Shown here: piece by piece, positions 34,781 to 45,668 of the stretch
Layout: each line of letters starts with the position of its first letter
How positions within the stretch are numbered: the first letter of the stretch is position 1
Assembly: GCA_017590115.1 (NCBI GenBank)
Contig: JAGGNK010008337.1
Coordinates: 5,385,609 to 5,449,608 of the forward strand
DNA from: Montifringilla adamsi
Taxonomy: Eukaryota > Chordata > Aves > Passeriformes > Passeridae
DNA: 64,000 bases
Direction of reading: 5' to 3'
The notes under the pieces: generated by a model
Seen by the model: the letters and a program-made list of their open reading frames with translations, nothing else
What the model was told of the DNA's origin: nothing
Database searches by the model: none
Made by a program: the position numbers and the translations under genes

Positions 34781-37180
34781 CACTTGAGGGTAAATAAAGA
34801 ATAAAGAGCTTCTTGGAGGGTCTGGTCTGCCTGTCTTAAAGCCTTATAAAGAAAAGACAGCCTCAAACACTTGATGCTGGTATGATGTGGAGCGCTAGCC
34901 TTGTGTTCCAGGACCTCTGGTTAAAAACAAAAAGGTTTTTTTTCCCCTCTATAGTATTATTTATTTCCTTAAAACACTTTGTAGCATTCCAGGCTGGCTT
35001 CATTTCTCCGAGGAGGGCTGGGGTGCTGCTGGGGACTGGTACCTGCTGCCTTTGTGCCTGTCTTTCCCAGCGGGTAGGGAACATTCCCTAGGTGGAAGAA
35101 GTAAGAGTGTAGGTACCAGTTTGGACAGGGATTGCATCCACGTTATCCACTTTTAGGGGTGTTTCAGGGATCTGCTAAGGAGCCTCTACAAGCTTCAGCC
35201 CAGCCTTAGCACAGATCTCCCTTGAAAGGCTTCAGCAGCTTTGTGCTCTTGGGCCACCCTGATAAGGACCAGTGCAAAATCTGCTGAAGCCAGGGATAGT
35301 TTTTGATAGTTCTCTGCATTGATCTGTGCTGGTTTATGAGGAGCTTCCTGGATGTGTCCAGAGAGACTTTTCTTTTCTTTTTTTTCCTTTTAAAAAAGTT
35401 TTTTTAGTCACCATTGTGTTGGTTTGGGTATGGGAGAAAGGATAGCAGTTGTGTTAAAATTCAGGGTCTGCAGCAGAGGGCACAAGGCTGAGCAGCTGCC
35501 TCTTGCTGGAGGGATCCCAGGGCTGATTCCCTCCTGTGGGACTGGGAAAAAGGACCTGGAGGCACAAAGGAGAGTGGGGTGAGCAGGACCTCCCTGCTCT
35601 GTGGTGCTCTGCCAGTGCTGGGGCTGGCACGCATGTGCTCAGTGATCCTGGGCTTCACAGGGGGAAGGGAAATTTCATCCATTTCAGCAGGGAAATGGAT
35701 GTTGTGGGAGGCAGCTGTGGCAGGACAAGACTTACTTTTTCCAGATAGCCCAAGCTGGCAATTTTAACTGCAGTGTGCCTGGCTCCAGCTCTGTGATTCC
35801 CAGGCTGCTTGGCCACGTCCCTCTCTTCCCTGACTACCAGATTTATTTCTAGATGTGTTTGCTTACTCCTAGTAAATATAAGAAAGAGTTGTCCTGAGGC
35901 TTATATATATATTTGTCTGTAATTAAGGTAGGATTAATTGCTTAAAAATGTGTGTAAGGGCCTGTTATGAGATCAGCAGATAGGAGCATGGGATAAAATG
36001 CATAATGAATACATTATGTTATAAATAATGGACACAGCCGGCGTACTGGCATCCCCGAAAGGTAATAGCTCGTTCAATATTTAATGGAGTGGGTACCTGA
36101 GGGAAAACACTCTCTGCCACTAAGGTAATTTTCATTGGCTTGGGGACACACAGATGGGTCTGAAGGAGAGCAGGAGCCCCTGTGCAGTGGGGGGCACTGT
36201 TTGTGGTAACAGAGGGGTGTGGAGCCAGCTTCCCATGGGGATGCTCAGTGGGGTGGGTGCTCCCTTCTGCTCTCAGAGCCCCTTTTCCTGTGGCTGACTT
36301 GTGGCAGCTCCAGACCAGATCCATTTGCTGGCCAGTGGCAGGGAACAGGACCACAGGCACCCTGCAACTCCTGGAGCATCTTGCTCTCCCATGTTAATTC
36401 CAGCTGTTAGTTCCTGGGAACCAAGTTGCACTGGTGTCAGGAGCTCATTTTCCTGGGGAGGAAGGCACGGCATCAGTCACAGGCCAACAGCTGCCCTTCA
36501 GCATGTTCTCAGCACTGACAGGAACCATCCCAGGGGTTTTCTGAGCAGATGCAGGAAAAGGGGAATTACCAGCGCTCCCTCTGCCAGGCCTGGGTTCACA
36601 CCTCTGTCCCCAGCTGCTCCTTTCACAATTCCCAGCTCCTCCACACTCCTGTCCCACTCTGTTTTATCCCTGTCCTTTCACTCTGTCCACTGCAGCTCTG
36701 CAATGCCTGGTGAGGGCTGGCTGTCAGTGAATTTTCCTGAGTGTCACCTCACGTTAGCGGTGCTTTTAGGCAGCAAATCCAGACTTGGTACCTAAAAGTG
36801 GGGTTAAATACCAGAGCCAGTGTCTTGTCTGGGGCTGAGACTTGTCTCCGTTCCCCAAGTGCCTTTCCAGCACTGTGGAAGCAGTAAATAACAGCAATTA
36901 AACAAATAGCAATTACAGATTCATGTGGTGGTGTTGCAGGGAAACACAAGGGGAAAGGAGATGTAAGGCAAAAGGACAGGAGAAACAGTCTTTTTATCCC
37001 TCATGCTTGTTTACTTTTACGCAAGATCCAGTTTTTTTCATCATCTTTTGTGGAGAAAAGCATGAAAAACCCTCTTTTGTGATGTTTTCCCTATCATCAG
37101 AGATACCAGAGTGGGAGCCCAGGCTTACAACAGTCTTTTTTTCCTCTCCTTTTTCTCCTGGGAGGGGTGGCTTGTTTTTA
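34781..37180. other. Probable intronic stretch
   Basis: No exon or repeat family recognised. The part from 35860 to 36110 is AT-rich and unusually free of repeats, with a short TATATATATAT run at 35904, and might contain conserved non-coding sequence. Chance frames at 36019-36795 have no splice support. Confidence 0.35.
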
Positions 37181-37245
37181 GTGCCCCTTCCACTAAACCA
37201 TGTTGCTCTTAGCCCTGTCCAGCCTGGCCTTGGACACCAACAGAA
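37181..37245 (-). repeat. CR1 LINE fragment, short, reverse orientation
   Basis: CCCCTTCCACTAAACCATGT, then TGCTCTTAGCCCTGTCCAGC and CTGGCCTTGGACACC, matches the reverse complement of the conserved CR1 3' region, but only about 65 bp remain. Confidence 0.7.
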
Positions 37246-38854
37246 ATTGTTCAGGCAAAGCTACAAGGGTGTCACTTTTCAGTTTAACTGGGATAAAGTC
37301 ATGGTTTTCCCCCTTTTTTTTTTTTTTTTTTGGTGGGGTTTTTTTTTTGGTGGAAGAGCCGCTATGTTTCTTTTCCCAGCACATTTTTATGGTATTTTCA
37401 GACTAAATTTAATTCTGCGGAATTCTGTTTAGCTAGAAGTGTAAAAGAGAGCAAACCAAAATGAAATATTTTATTCCACTAAAACATTTCATCTGACCCA
37501 AAACCGTCTTTCCTTCCACTGTGTCAGCTCAAAATTAGGAGAGAAATACATAAATGTGGGGGAAGGAGCAGTGACTGTTCAGCTCCTGAGCACAAACCCC
37601 CCCAGTCAAACCCCAGGTATTGCCCCCTGTCACAGGGGCTCGAAATACAGTTTGTTTTTTCACTGCTTTGAAAAAGATAAATGCCTTCTCCAGAGAGTTT
37701 GCTCTTTCTGTAACACGTTACCCAATCCTTCCGAGAAACAAGGGTCTGTCTGGTAACAGCGAGGCTCTCAAGTGCTGCTTTTCCAGCCTTGTAAGGTCAC
37801 GACTGCCAGGTTCAAGCAGCCACAGGATCTTGGAATGGTATAAAAAGTAGCTCTGTTAGTGATGGAAAGTCAGCTGGAGATTAATTCATTGCTGCTCTTT
37901 TTTTATCCTCGCTCTTCTACCATGAAGAAGGGAAATGGTGATGGATGGTTTTGATAGGGATGACCCAGATGTGCAGCCACCTGTAGCACAGCCTTGCTGC
38001 TGTGACTCCTGCCTTCTGTGAGCAGGGTTTTCTAGTGGAATGTGGGAAAGGGAGAGAGCAGGGGGTCTGGGTGTGCTTTAGGATTCCCTGGCATCCCTCA
38101 CAGGGAGCAGGGGTGAGGGCGAGACGCATGGGAAGGAGTTTGGTCAGGGAGGGGAGCTGCCTCAGGGATGTGTTGGAAAGGGGGATTTGCTCTCCATCTC
38201 CCTTTTCTGCCTCTGAAAAGTTCCTTTCTGTTTATTTTGGGCAGGGGGAAAGTGCTGGTGCCTGCAGCAGGGTAATGTGAAGGATACTGCTTCATTTACT
38301 CTACTTCATATTACTGTAGTTTTCCTCTGTGACAGCCGTAAGAGCAGAAGGAGGCAAAAGCAGTTTTCTGGCAGGTGTTAGGAGACTGTCCCATGCTTGG
38401 GACAGAAGGCAGGAGGAGTGGGCAGCAGCTCTGCCAGGGGAGATGTGCTGTGCCAGCGAGCTCTGGAAATCACGCCGGGCACTCCAAGGCTGCGGAGCAC
38501 GGAGATCCTGTCAGCAGTGCCCAGAGTTTCCACTGTGCCAGGTGAAATGCTGATGAGATGAGAGTGGCAGCAGGGAGTGAGAGAGATATCCCCGGGAAAC
38601 CAGAGCAGGGAATCTGGCACACAGTACCCAGTGGGAAGCTGCTGCCTTGAGAATTACCTGAATTTGGGCAGGGTCACAGAGGTATGTCCTGAGGTGGTGA
38701 AACTGGGGAGTTTATAGAAGCATGAAAACATTGTCAGGAGAAGCAAAAAAAACCTGTTTACTTTTGAGAGGAGCCGAGTCACACGAGGCTGTGATAGGGA
38801 GAAGTAAAAATTGGTATTTTTTACCAGGTGCAGAACTGTTCCTTTTGCACTTAG
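37246..38854. other. Probable intronic stretch
   Basis: A T/G homopolymer-rich patch lies at 37310-37350. No exon or repeat family is recognised up to the candidate exon that follows. Confidence 0.35.
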
Positions 38855-38923
38855 GCATGGATCAAGAAGAATGGAATGGCCAATTTAATGGTCAGGCTGA
38901 TACAAATGCTAAAGAAAACAAAG
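38855..38923 (+). CDS. Candidate first coding exon of the plus-strand gene
   Basis: A 69-bp segment preceded by a good acceptor (CTGTTCCTTTTGCACTTAG). It contains an ATG at 38857 in fair context (GGCATGG) and encodes about 22 hydrophilic residues starting MDQEEWNGQFNG. The segment ends AAAG/GTTTCT, leaving one base of a codon. That phase is exactly what the exon at 43923 needs, and joining them gives ...KENKG-YDALS. Against it, the donor is weak beyond GT and the peptide matches nothing I know. No signal peptide is visible, so a cytosolic N-terminus would follow if the model is right. Confidence 0.35.
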
Positions 38924-41900
38924 GTTTCTGCACACACTGGTAATGAACAAACATGGAAGCTTGAAATAATCACATATCCAGTAACAGTTTTTGGCACAAG
39001 ACAGAATTTTATCTTCACTTATCTAAGCTTAATGCAGCACCCTTTGGGATGTAGGAACCAAGGAGTTCTTGGGGAGTCTGTTCACCTCTCGCAGGGATCC
39101 TTTTCCATCCCTGGGTGAGATTCCAGTCCCCTGGTTGGCTTCCCAGTGTGAGGTGGTGCAGGCAATTCACCTGGAGCTGGATGAGCCATGGGTGCATTTC
39201 TGCTGAGCGCTGCCTGTCCTTGAGGTTTCTTTGCTCTCAGGGTGGAGCAGAGGCAGGCCCCAGCAGCATGCGTGTGGAAATTTCACTTCCAGAGGTTGGG
39301 CAGCTTTTCAGAGTTAAAATAAACCAAAAGTCACATTTTTCTGTTGCCATGAGAACTGTGGAGCTGTTGTTGGACCTTCAGAGTGTGCTCTGCCCTCCCG
39401 ACTCCAGCTGGGCTTTGTTGAGAGCAGTGCTGGGCTGGGAGGGGCAGAAGCTTTGTGGGACCCTCAGCGGGCTCTGTGCTCCTTAGGAGGGAGCTGGGGA
39501 GCCTCCCTGGAGGAGTGTGGGAGCTGTAGGTGTGCCTGAGGTTTTGTAGGGGCTGTGGGTTTTTTCCTACTGGTGGTCACGTAGAAAATATGTGAGAGGG
39601 TGTGTGGTGAGGGTCTGTTGGTGCAGGGACCCTGCCCTGCTTGGGTACTGCCTGCAGCTTGGCTCTGGCCTCTGTGCCTCACTCAGTGTGTGGTACAGGT
39701 ATTATCAGCAGTCTGGTACAGGTATTATCAGCAGTGTGCTTTCCCTGCCCTTCTGCACCTTTCCATGTGGGTCAGAATCCATGGAAATACAGCTTTGAAA
39801 TCAGGTGTAAGGAGCAGGCTGCTTGTCAAAGCCAGGTGTAGGATTTCTGGGGCTTCTGTTGTTTGGGATTTTTTTCTTCTGAGGATGCTATATTTATGGT
39901 CCTTGCTGCTGATGATTTTGGAAGAAAGAAATCTCCCAAATCAGCCCAGGCAAAGGGCTAATCCATTTATGACGTGTTTATGCAATCACAAGCTCAGATC
40001 CTGTGGTGGCTGTCTGCAGTAGGTCTGATGGTGCAGGGGCTGACAGGACATGTCCCTTAGGGTCTGGGGCCACAGGGACACTACCGTGGGAGGGCAGCTG
40101 TGGAGCAGGGCTGCAGCTCATTCACTGTGTGCTGATCTTCCACCAGGGTTCATCTGTTCTGTCCTGAGGCTACCACACCGCTGCTCTCCACCTCTGCGCT
40201 GGCTTATGCAGAAGCTCGTGCTTGTTCCAGCTTTTTTTCTTCCTCTGAAATATTTCCCTGTTGTATTAACTGCAGGAACGTTTCAGGGACACAGAGATAA
40301 TTCAGCTGGTTGTGAAACCAACCCTCCAAAACCCAAAGCTGCCACCATGAAAACAATAGATAAAAGGGACAGACGAGAGAGGAGGAAGGGCAAGCATATT
40401 TCAGAAAAGCTGTGCTGTTTTTGGCTCTGGCCAGCAGTTTGCATAGAAAGTAGTTTATTGTCAGTGAGAGCTGTGGACACCTGCCAGCTCTCCTGTGCAG
40501 CAGTGCTTTGTGCCAGAGAAAGGCCCTGCCTGTCAGGTCTTCCCTGCTCCAGCCCCCTGCCCATCAGCTCTTCCCTGCTCCAGCTGGCTGCTCACGAGCA
40601 CCTTCCGTCTTTGTTGCCTTTCTTCACCTCAGCATTGTTGAGCTGAACCCTCCACTGCAGTGGATGAGTTTCTTCTCCTCTTCCAGCTCTGGGGTTGGGT
40701 GCTCTTGTCTCTTGTGGCTGCTTGGACCTCCCTATCCCATGGGACCTCCATCTCCACACCAGCCTGCTTTGTACCCTGTAGGAGCTAGGTGTCTGCTCCG
40801 AGTTCTTGCTGCTGTTCCATCTTGTTGTTCCATTCCTGTGCCTTGCTTGCTGCTGAACATAAATGTGCCTGTGAGAGCAGAGTGCAATTGGGGAACGTGG
40901 GGATGTTGTTCAGCATTGTAAGGTGGTGTTCTTCGTGCTGGGAAGTGCAGCCAGGATGAGTTTGGCTGTGTTTCTGCAGCACTGAAAGTTGTAAACTCCA
41001 GCCAGAGCCATCTGGAATAGCGTAAGGAGCTCCTGAGCTCCCGCGTGGGGATCTGGGTCACACACAGAGCCTTTCCAGGAGCTCTGAGCCGTCTGATCAG
41101 TTCTTTTTTCCACTCCACCTCATCTCCATGTTCATCAGTGGAACAGGTGAGCAGTGTTGGTGGAGAGGCTGTGCCCAGCAGGCTGCCACCCCAGCCCAGC
41201 AGGGACAGGAGCTCCCAGCAAGCCCACACTCGTGTGCTCCCTGTCTTATGGAAAGAGACTGCTCAAAATGCACCGTCTGCATTGTCTTAGTTCTGTTATG
41301 AAATGCAGAGCAGGCACAAAGACAGGGAAAAATGACTCATGTGCTTATTGTCCATGGGAATATCTCCGGGAGGAAGTGCGGGTAAAGCTCTGCAGAACCT
41401 GGGTTCTGAGTGCGTAATGTAAAACTGGTGCTGGGTAATTGGAGTTGTGGAAAATACCTTGTTCAGTGCTTGAAAAAGTAATTCTCTCACTTTGAAATAT
41501 GCTATGGTACAGAACTTTGGAAAAACTCTGCATTGTACCAGAGCTTTAGAGGATGTCACGGTGTTACTTCAGTATAAAGCCAGCAGCTAGAACGTTAATA
41601 AGAAAAGTGTTCCATCTTGCTTGCCCAAAATGGCACTGTAGCTGAGGCAGGATATTGAGCAGTCTTTACCTCTGCTGAAAAAATGGAAAAAAACTCTTTG
41701 TTGTGGTTCCCATTAAAAATTATCCAATCCTGAATAACTGCAGTTGAGAAAGAAAACTGTTACCTTTTTTTTTATAAGTTTTCCTGCTGTTTCTTGGGAA
41801 GAAGAGTTTGGCCATGGTGGCGGTGGCCTGGCAGCCCTGGTGTGGAGTTCTGTGGCCGAGGTGATGCCCCTGGTGCTTGTGCCTCATGCCAGCACCTAAA

Positions 41901-43922
41901 GCAGGGCAGGCCTTGAGCAGCCTCCACCACACCACAAGGAGACTGGTGCCAGCACATGGGGAAACCACAGGGACCCTCTTATGTGTCACTGAGTGTCCTT
42001 GTTAGCAAGGTTAAAATCTCCATGTGTCCCTGTTTTCACAGGAAAATCCTTGGAAGGCCAAAGATTTGAAAAAGGTTCATCTCTAACTTCTGTTTTCTGT
42101 TGCTCTGTTGAGTGAAATGTGTTTAGAATGGAGATGCCCTGGGCAGGATTTTGGGGGTGGTGGGCTGCAAATTCTGCTGTGGGACAGCTGGCCCTGCTCA
42201 GGCCTGGAGGTGCCAGAGGAGAGCTTTTCCTGGTGTCAGCCACTGCGTCGAGCTCAGCCGTGGACCAAGTCCACTGCTATTTACTCTGATTTTTGTCAGT
42301 GCTGGATGTAGCCTTTATAAACACTCTTGTTGCCAAATTAAGCTTTTCCCCTTCCAAAGTCACCTTAAATGACATTCTTCTTCTTTACCCCTCGCTTGGA
42401 AGAGTTTGCCATCCGAGAGAGGCAGAGGTCCTGCTGGACTTCGGGTGCCATGGCAGTCCCTGTGTCCTCCCTCCCTCATTGCTCCATGCAGTGACACACA
42501 GAAGCCTTGCTGGCTTGGAAAAGAGTTCCTCTGCTTTGAAAGCAGCTTGTATGTGGAACTGAAACTGCTTTGCTCAGGCTACCAGAGTGTTTGTTGTTAG
42601 GGGAGGTCCTTGATGCTGCATTACAGCTTGTGCTCCTTCTTGGAAATGCAGCCCACTTCCATCAGCTTAATCTTACTGGTGCTCACAGACTAAACTGACA
42701 GCAACTTCCAGTCTCTAACATTTGTAAAGCATGGAAAGGACAAAGTCCTTGAAGCTTCAAATGATGGCATTTGGTTTACCAAGGTAAATGGGGTTTTTTT
42801 TTTGCTTAGAAAACAGGGGTGCTTCAGGCTGCCCGTGCAGCTGTGGCTCTTCCCCCAAACATGCACCCAGATGACTCCTGTGTATCCTGAGAGATTGGTC
42901 CCAGTTACTGCTGGTGGCCTGGGATGCAGATTCCCAGGCATCCCTTTCCCAAACATTCCCTCCTAGCGTGGCATGGAGTGGCCTGAGCAGAGCATCATCT
43001 GGGCAAGGCAGACAAGTCTCAGGTTGGGCATCCCTGGATGTGCCAGGGAACCTAACACAAGGCTTGGGACCTGCAGAGAACCTTTTCCTTTGTCCTTAAT
43101 CACCCTCTGAAGCATTGGCCCAAGATTTGAATCTCTATCCCACTGCTTTTTTGCCTGTGATCTGTTTCCAAAGTAGTGGACCAAACTGGGAATAATTCAG
43201 AAGTCCTTGTGAGAGAGCCCATGTTCTCCTTGTTGGGAAGGGGATGAGAGGAAATCTCTCTCAGATGCTGTTTGATACTGGAGGGCTGCAAGGTCTCCAT
43301 TGCAAGAGGGCTGATTTGGTGTGTGGGTATCTTCTGGCTTTAAAAAAAAAATAGACTTTTTTCTTCCTCCCTTGAATCTGAACCAGCAAAAGAGGCATGG
43401 AACTGACACATGAGCGCGTTTGTTCAGCTGATTTTTTAGGCAGACATGGCATATCCAGGGCTGACCAGCCTTGTGCCAGGAATGTTGTAGAAATCAGCCA
43501 GCTGTCTTTGGTGACTTTGCTAAAACAGAGCTTCCCTTAGCAGCACCAAGGAAAAGCTGAAGGGGAAGCAGAGCAAGGATTGAGTCAAAGGTAGTGAGAC
43601 AAAGTACTGCCCCTCGTGTTCATGGACATTTCTTGTTACTGGAGGTGTGGAAATGAGTCAGAGGCGTGCTCTGCCTTCAGTCAGATGGTGCTGGGTGGGA
43701 AAACAGAGATGCTCTCCTAGGATGAACTTCAGGAGCTGTGGAGGAATGCACATGGCTCCTGTGGGATGGGGAGCTGCTGGCAGTGTCCCGTTCCAGTGGG
43801 CTTAGAAACACCACCCCTTTAAACCCAAGAAGCCGTGACGTTTTTAAAATGCAGATGTTTTGGCTGCTTCAAGATGATCAGGAGTTGCTTTTCCTCATGT
43901 ACCTACTGCTCTTTTCCTGCAG
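38924..43922 (+). other. Probable intron between the two candidate coding exons
   Basis: About 5 kb without LTR or clear CR1. A perfect 22-bp block plus one base (TGGTACAGGTATTATCAGCA...) is tandemly doubled at 39691-39736. Other open frames, such as 39115-39486 and 40050-40646, lack paired splice sites. Confidence 0.35.
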
Positions 43923-44060
43923 GTTACGATGCCCTGAGCTATTCTGTGGAAAATGGTGACAAGTGGAGCGGGCGACAGCTCCTGCAGGCGCGTGAGCAGA
44001 ACGCGAGTGACGTTCCAGAGGATGGGGGGCAGCTCTACATCAGAAACTGCACTGAACCAG
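43923..44060 (+). CDS. Coding exon, unidentified protein
   Basis: The best coding exon in the window: 138 bp, open throughout in one frame, with acceptor TACTGCTCTTTTCCTGCAG and donor CCAG/GTAGGA. Both boundaries are phase 1, so it is a symmetrical exon of 46 codons. The peptide starts YDALSYSVENGDKWSG and ends QLYIRNCTEP. It is polar, with two potential N-glycosylation motifs (NAS, NCT) and no membrane segment. Symmetrical phase-1 exons are common in extracellular proteins, but the matching upstream candidate exon looks cytosolic, so location is open. It is enriched in CG dinucleotides (GAGCGGGCGACAG, GCGCGTGAGC) relative to its flanks, as exons often are in birds. I do not recognise the family. 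Confidence 0.6.
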
Positions 44061-45557
44061 GTAGGAATGAAAGTTGCCTCTAGCTCCTCAGTCCTGCTGA
44101 TGGCTTCCTCACATCTCTACTGCCAGGACTCGCTTATTTTTAAGTCCGTAAACGCTGCTCTTCGCAGCAGAGCTTGGATATCATTTCCTCAAGTTTTGGG
44201 GAGAGGAGGGGAAGGGTTTTTCTCTGTTCTTCAGGACTAATGTAGGTTACCTGCCCCAGGAGAAATTCTAACAAAACCAGTTCTGGCTGCACTTCTCTGT
44301 CTATAATTTTTCCTCTGCCATAATCCTTAATAACATTTCTGGACAGATGGATGATTATGGTCTTTTTTAGACAGCAAAGACTGGTACAAAAATTCTTCTT
44401 ACTCAATTTTTGCTTGTTTGCATAATTCTGGCAGAGTGCAGACCCAGTCTCACAGCCTCACATCAGCACTGGCAGTAATATTTTCCCCCACTGTGCTTGG
44501 TACCTCAGCACCTTCTGTCTCACCATTGCAGCTGTTCTTGCTGCCCTCACCAAATAGAGTGGTCTGTAGGAAGATTTTATTTGTGGTATGTGGGGTTTCT
44601 CCCCACTTTTTTTCAGAAAGTAGAACAATAATTACTGAGTACCCTGTGTTTTCTTGGGAAAGAGAAAGCAGAAATACCTAGATATGTGAAATTACTGTTT
44701 CTTGTTGAAATTGTCATGGTGTGACATTCCGTGGTAGAAACCGATGCAAAGTACTGCAGAAAGGAAGTGAAAGTAACACAGTTAAGGTCCTGCCTGTGGT
44801 TTTGTCGATTTTGTTTGTGTTTGTCACAGTGCAAATGCAAATAACGTGAAGTGCTGTTAAGTACTGTTGGTGTTAGGCCAGGTGGCAGTCAGAAGCATTT
44901 GGGAGTGTGACATTCCCAAAAGGCAGTGTCTGTAGGAATTACCTGTGGAGCTGATGGGCTGAAGATGACCTGCAGGATGCATCAGTTCTGCTGCTCAGCA
45001 AACAAGTGAGTGAAAGAGCTGGCAGAAGGGCATGGGCACAGCAGTGACAGCGGTGCTGCCTGTGGTCCTGCAGAACGACAGAGCAAAATGGTGTTAGCTG
45101 TGCTTTCATTTCAAAATGTTTGAAAGCGTGGCCAGGGGTAGGGTGGCTGAAATCCTGGTCAGGCAGAGCTGCTGGAAGGCTCCATCCCTGGGCAGGCCAG
45201 TCCTTCCCTTGGCTGTGCTGGTGCTGGATCAGGCTCCAAATGGTGGCACAGCAGTTGGGGTTTCACCAAGCACGGCTGCCTTTGCCTTCTCCAAGGGCTG
45301 CTCAGGGAATTTTGGGCACTTTGTGGTGCTGCTGAGCATAATGCATGAGTGCTGTACAACCAAAGCCTGGGGGCCCCTTGTGATCTGGGGATCTGCAGAG
45401 CTCAAACCTCCCTAGCGTCCCCACAGCACCATGTGTGGTGGTCTTCAGGTGCTTCTCCTTCCCTTGAGCAGGTGTCAGGAGGGAAAGGCTGCCTGAAAAG
45501 GGTTTTTTTTCCTGCTTACTTCCCAAGTGAACCTGTATAAACACCTTGCAGCTCAGC
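44061..45557. other. Probable intronic stretch
   Basis: No exon with paired splice sites and no recognisable repeat. Open frames such as 45116-45415 overlap frames on the other strand. Confidence 0.35.
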
Positions 45558-45668
45558 AGAAGTGGACATGGCACTTGGTGCTATAGTCTGGTTGAGGTGT
45601 TAGGGCATTGATTGGACTCGATGATCTTAGAGGTTTCTTCCAGCCTCATTATTCTGTGATTCTGATTC
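45558..45668 (+). repeat. CR1 LINE 3' tail
   Basis: GTGGACATGGCACTTGGTGC, then GTCTGGTTGAGGTGTTAGGG, TTGGACTCGATGATCTTAGA and TTCTTCCAGCCTCATTATTC, ending with two TGATTCTG-type octamers, is the plus-strand 3' end of a CR1. The terminal octamer repeat is still readable. Confidence 0.9.

Noticed and set aside
39115..39486. 123-codon frame with a plausible acceptor at 39241
   Set aside because: No matching donor and mixed composition; likely chance.
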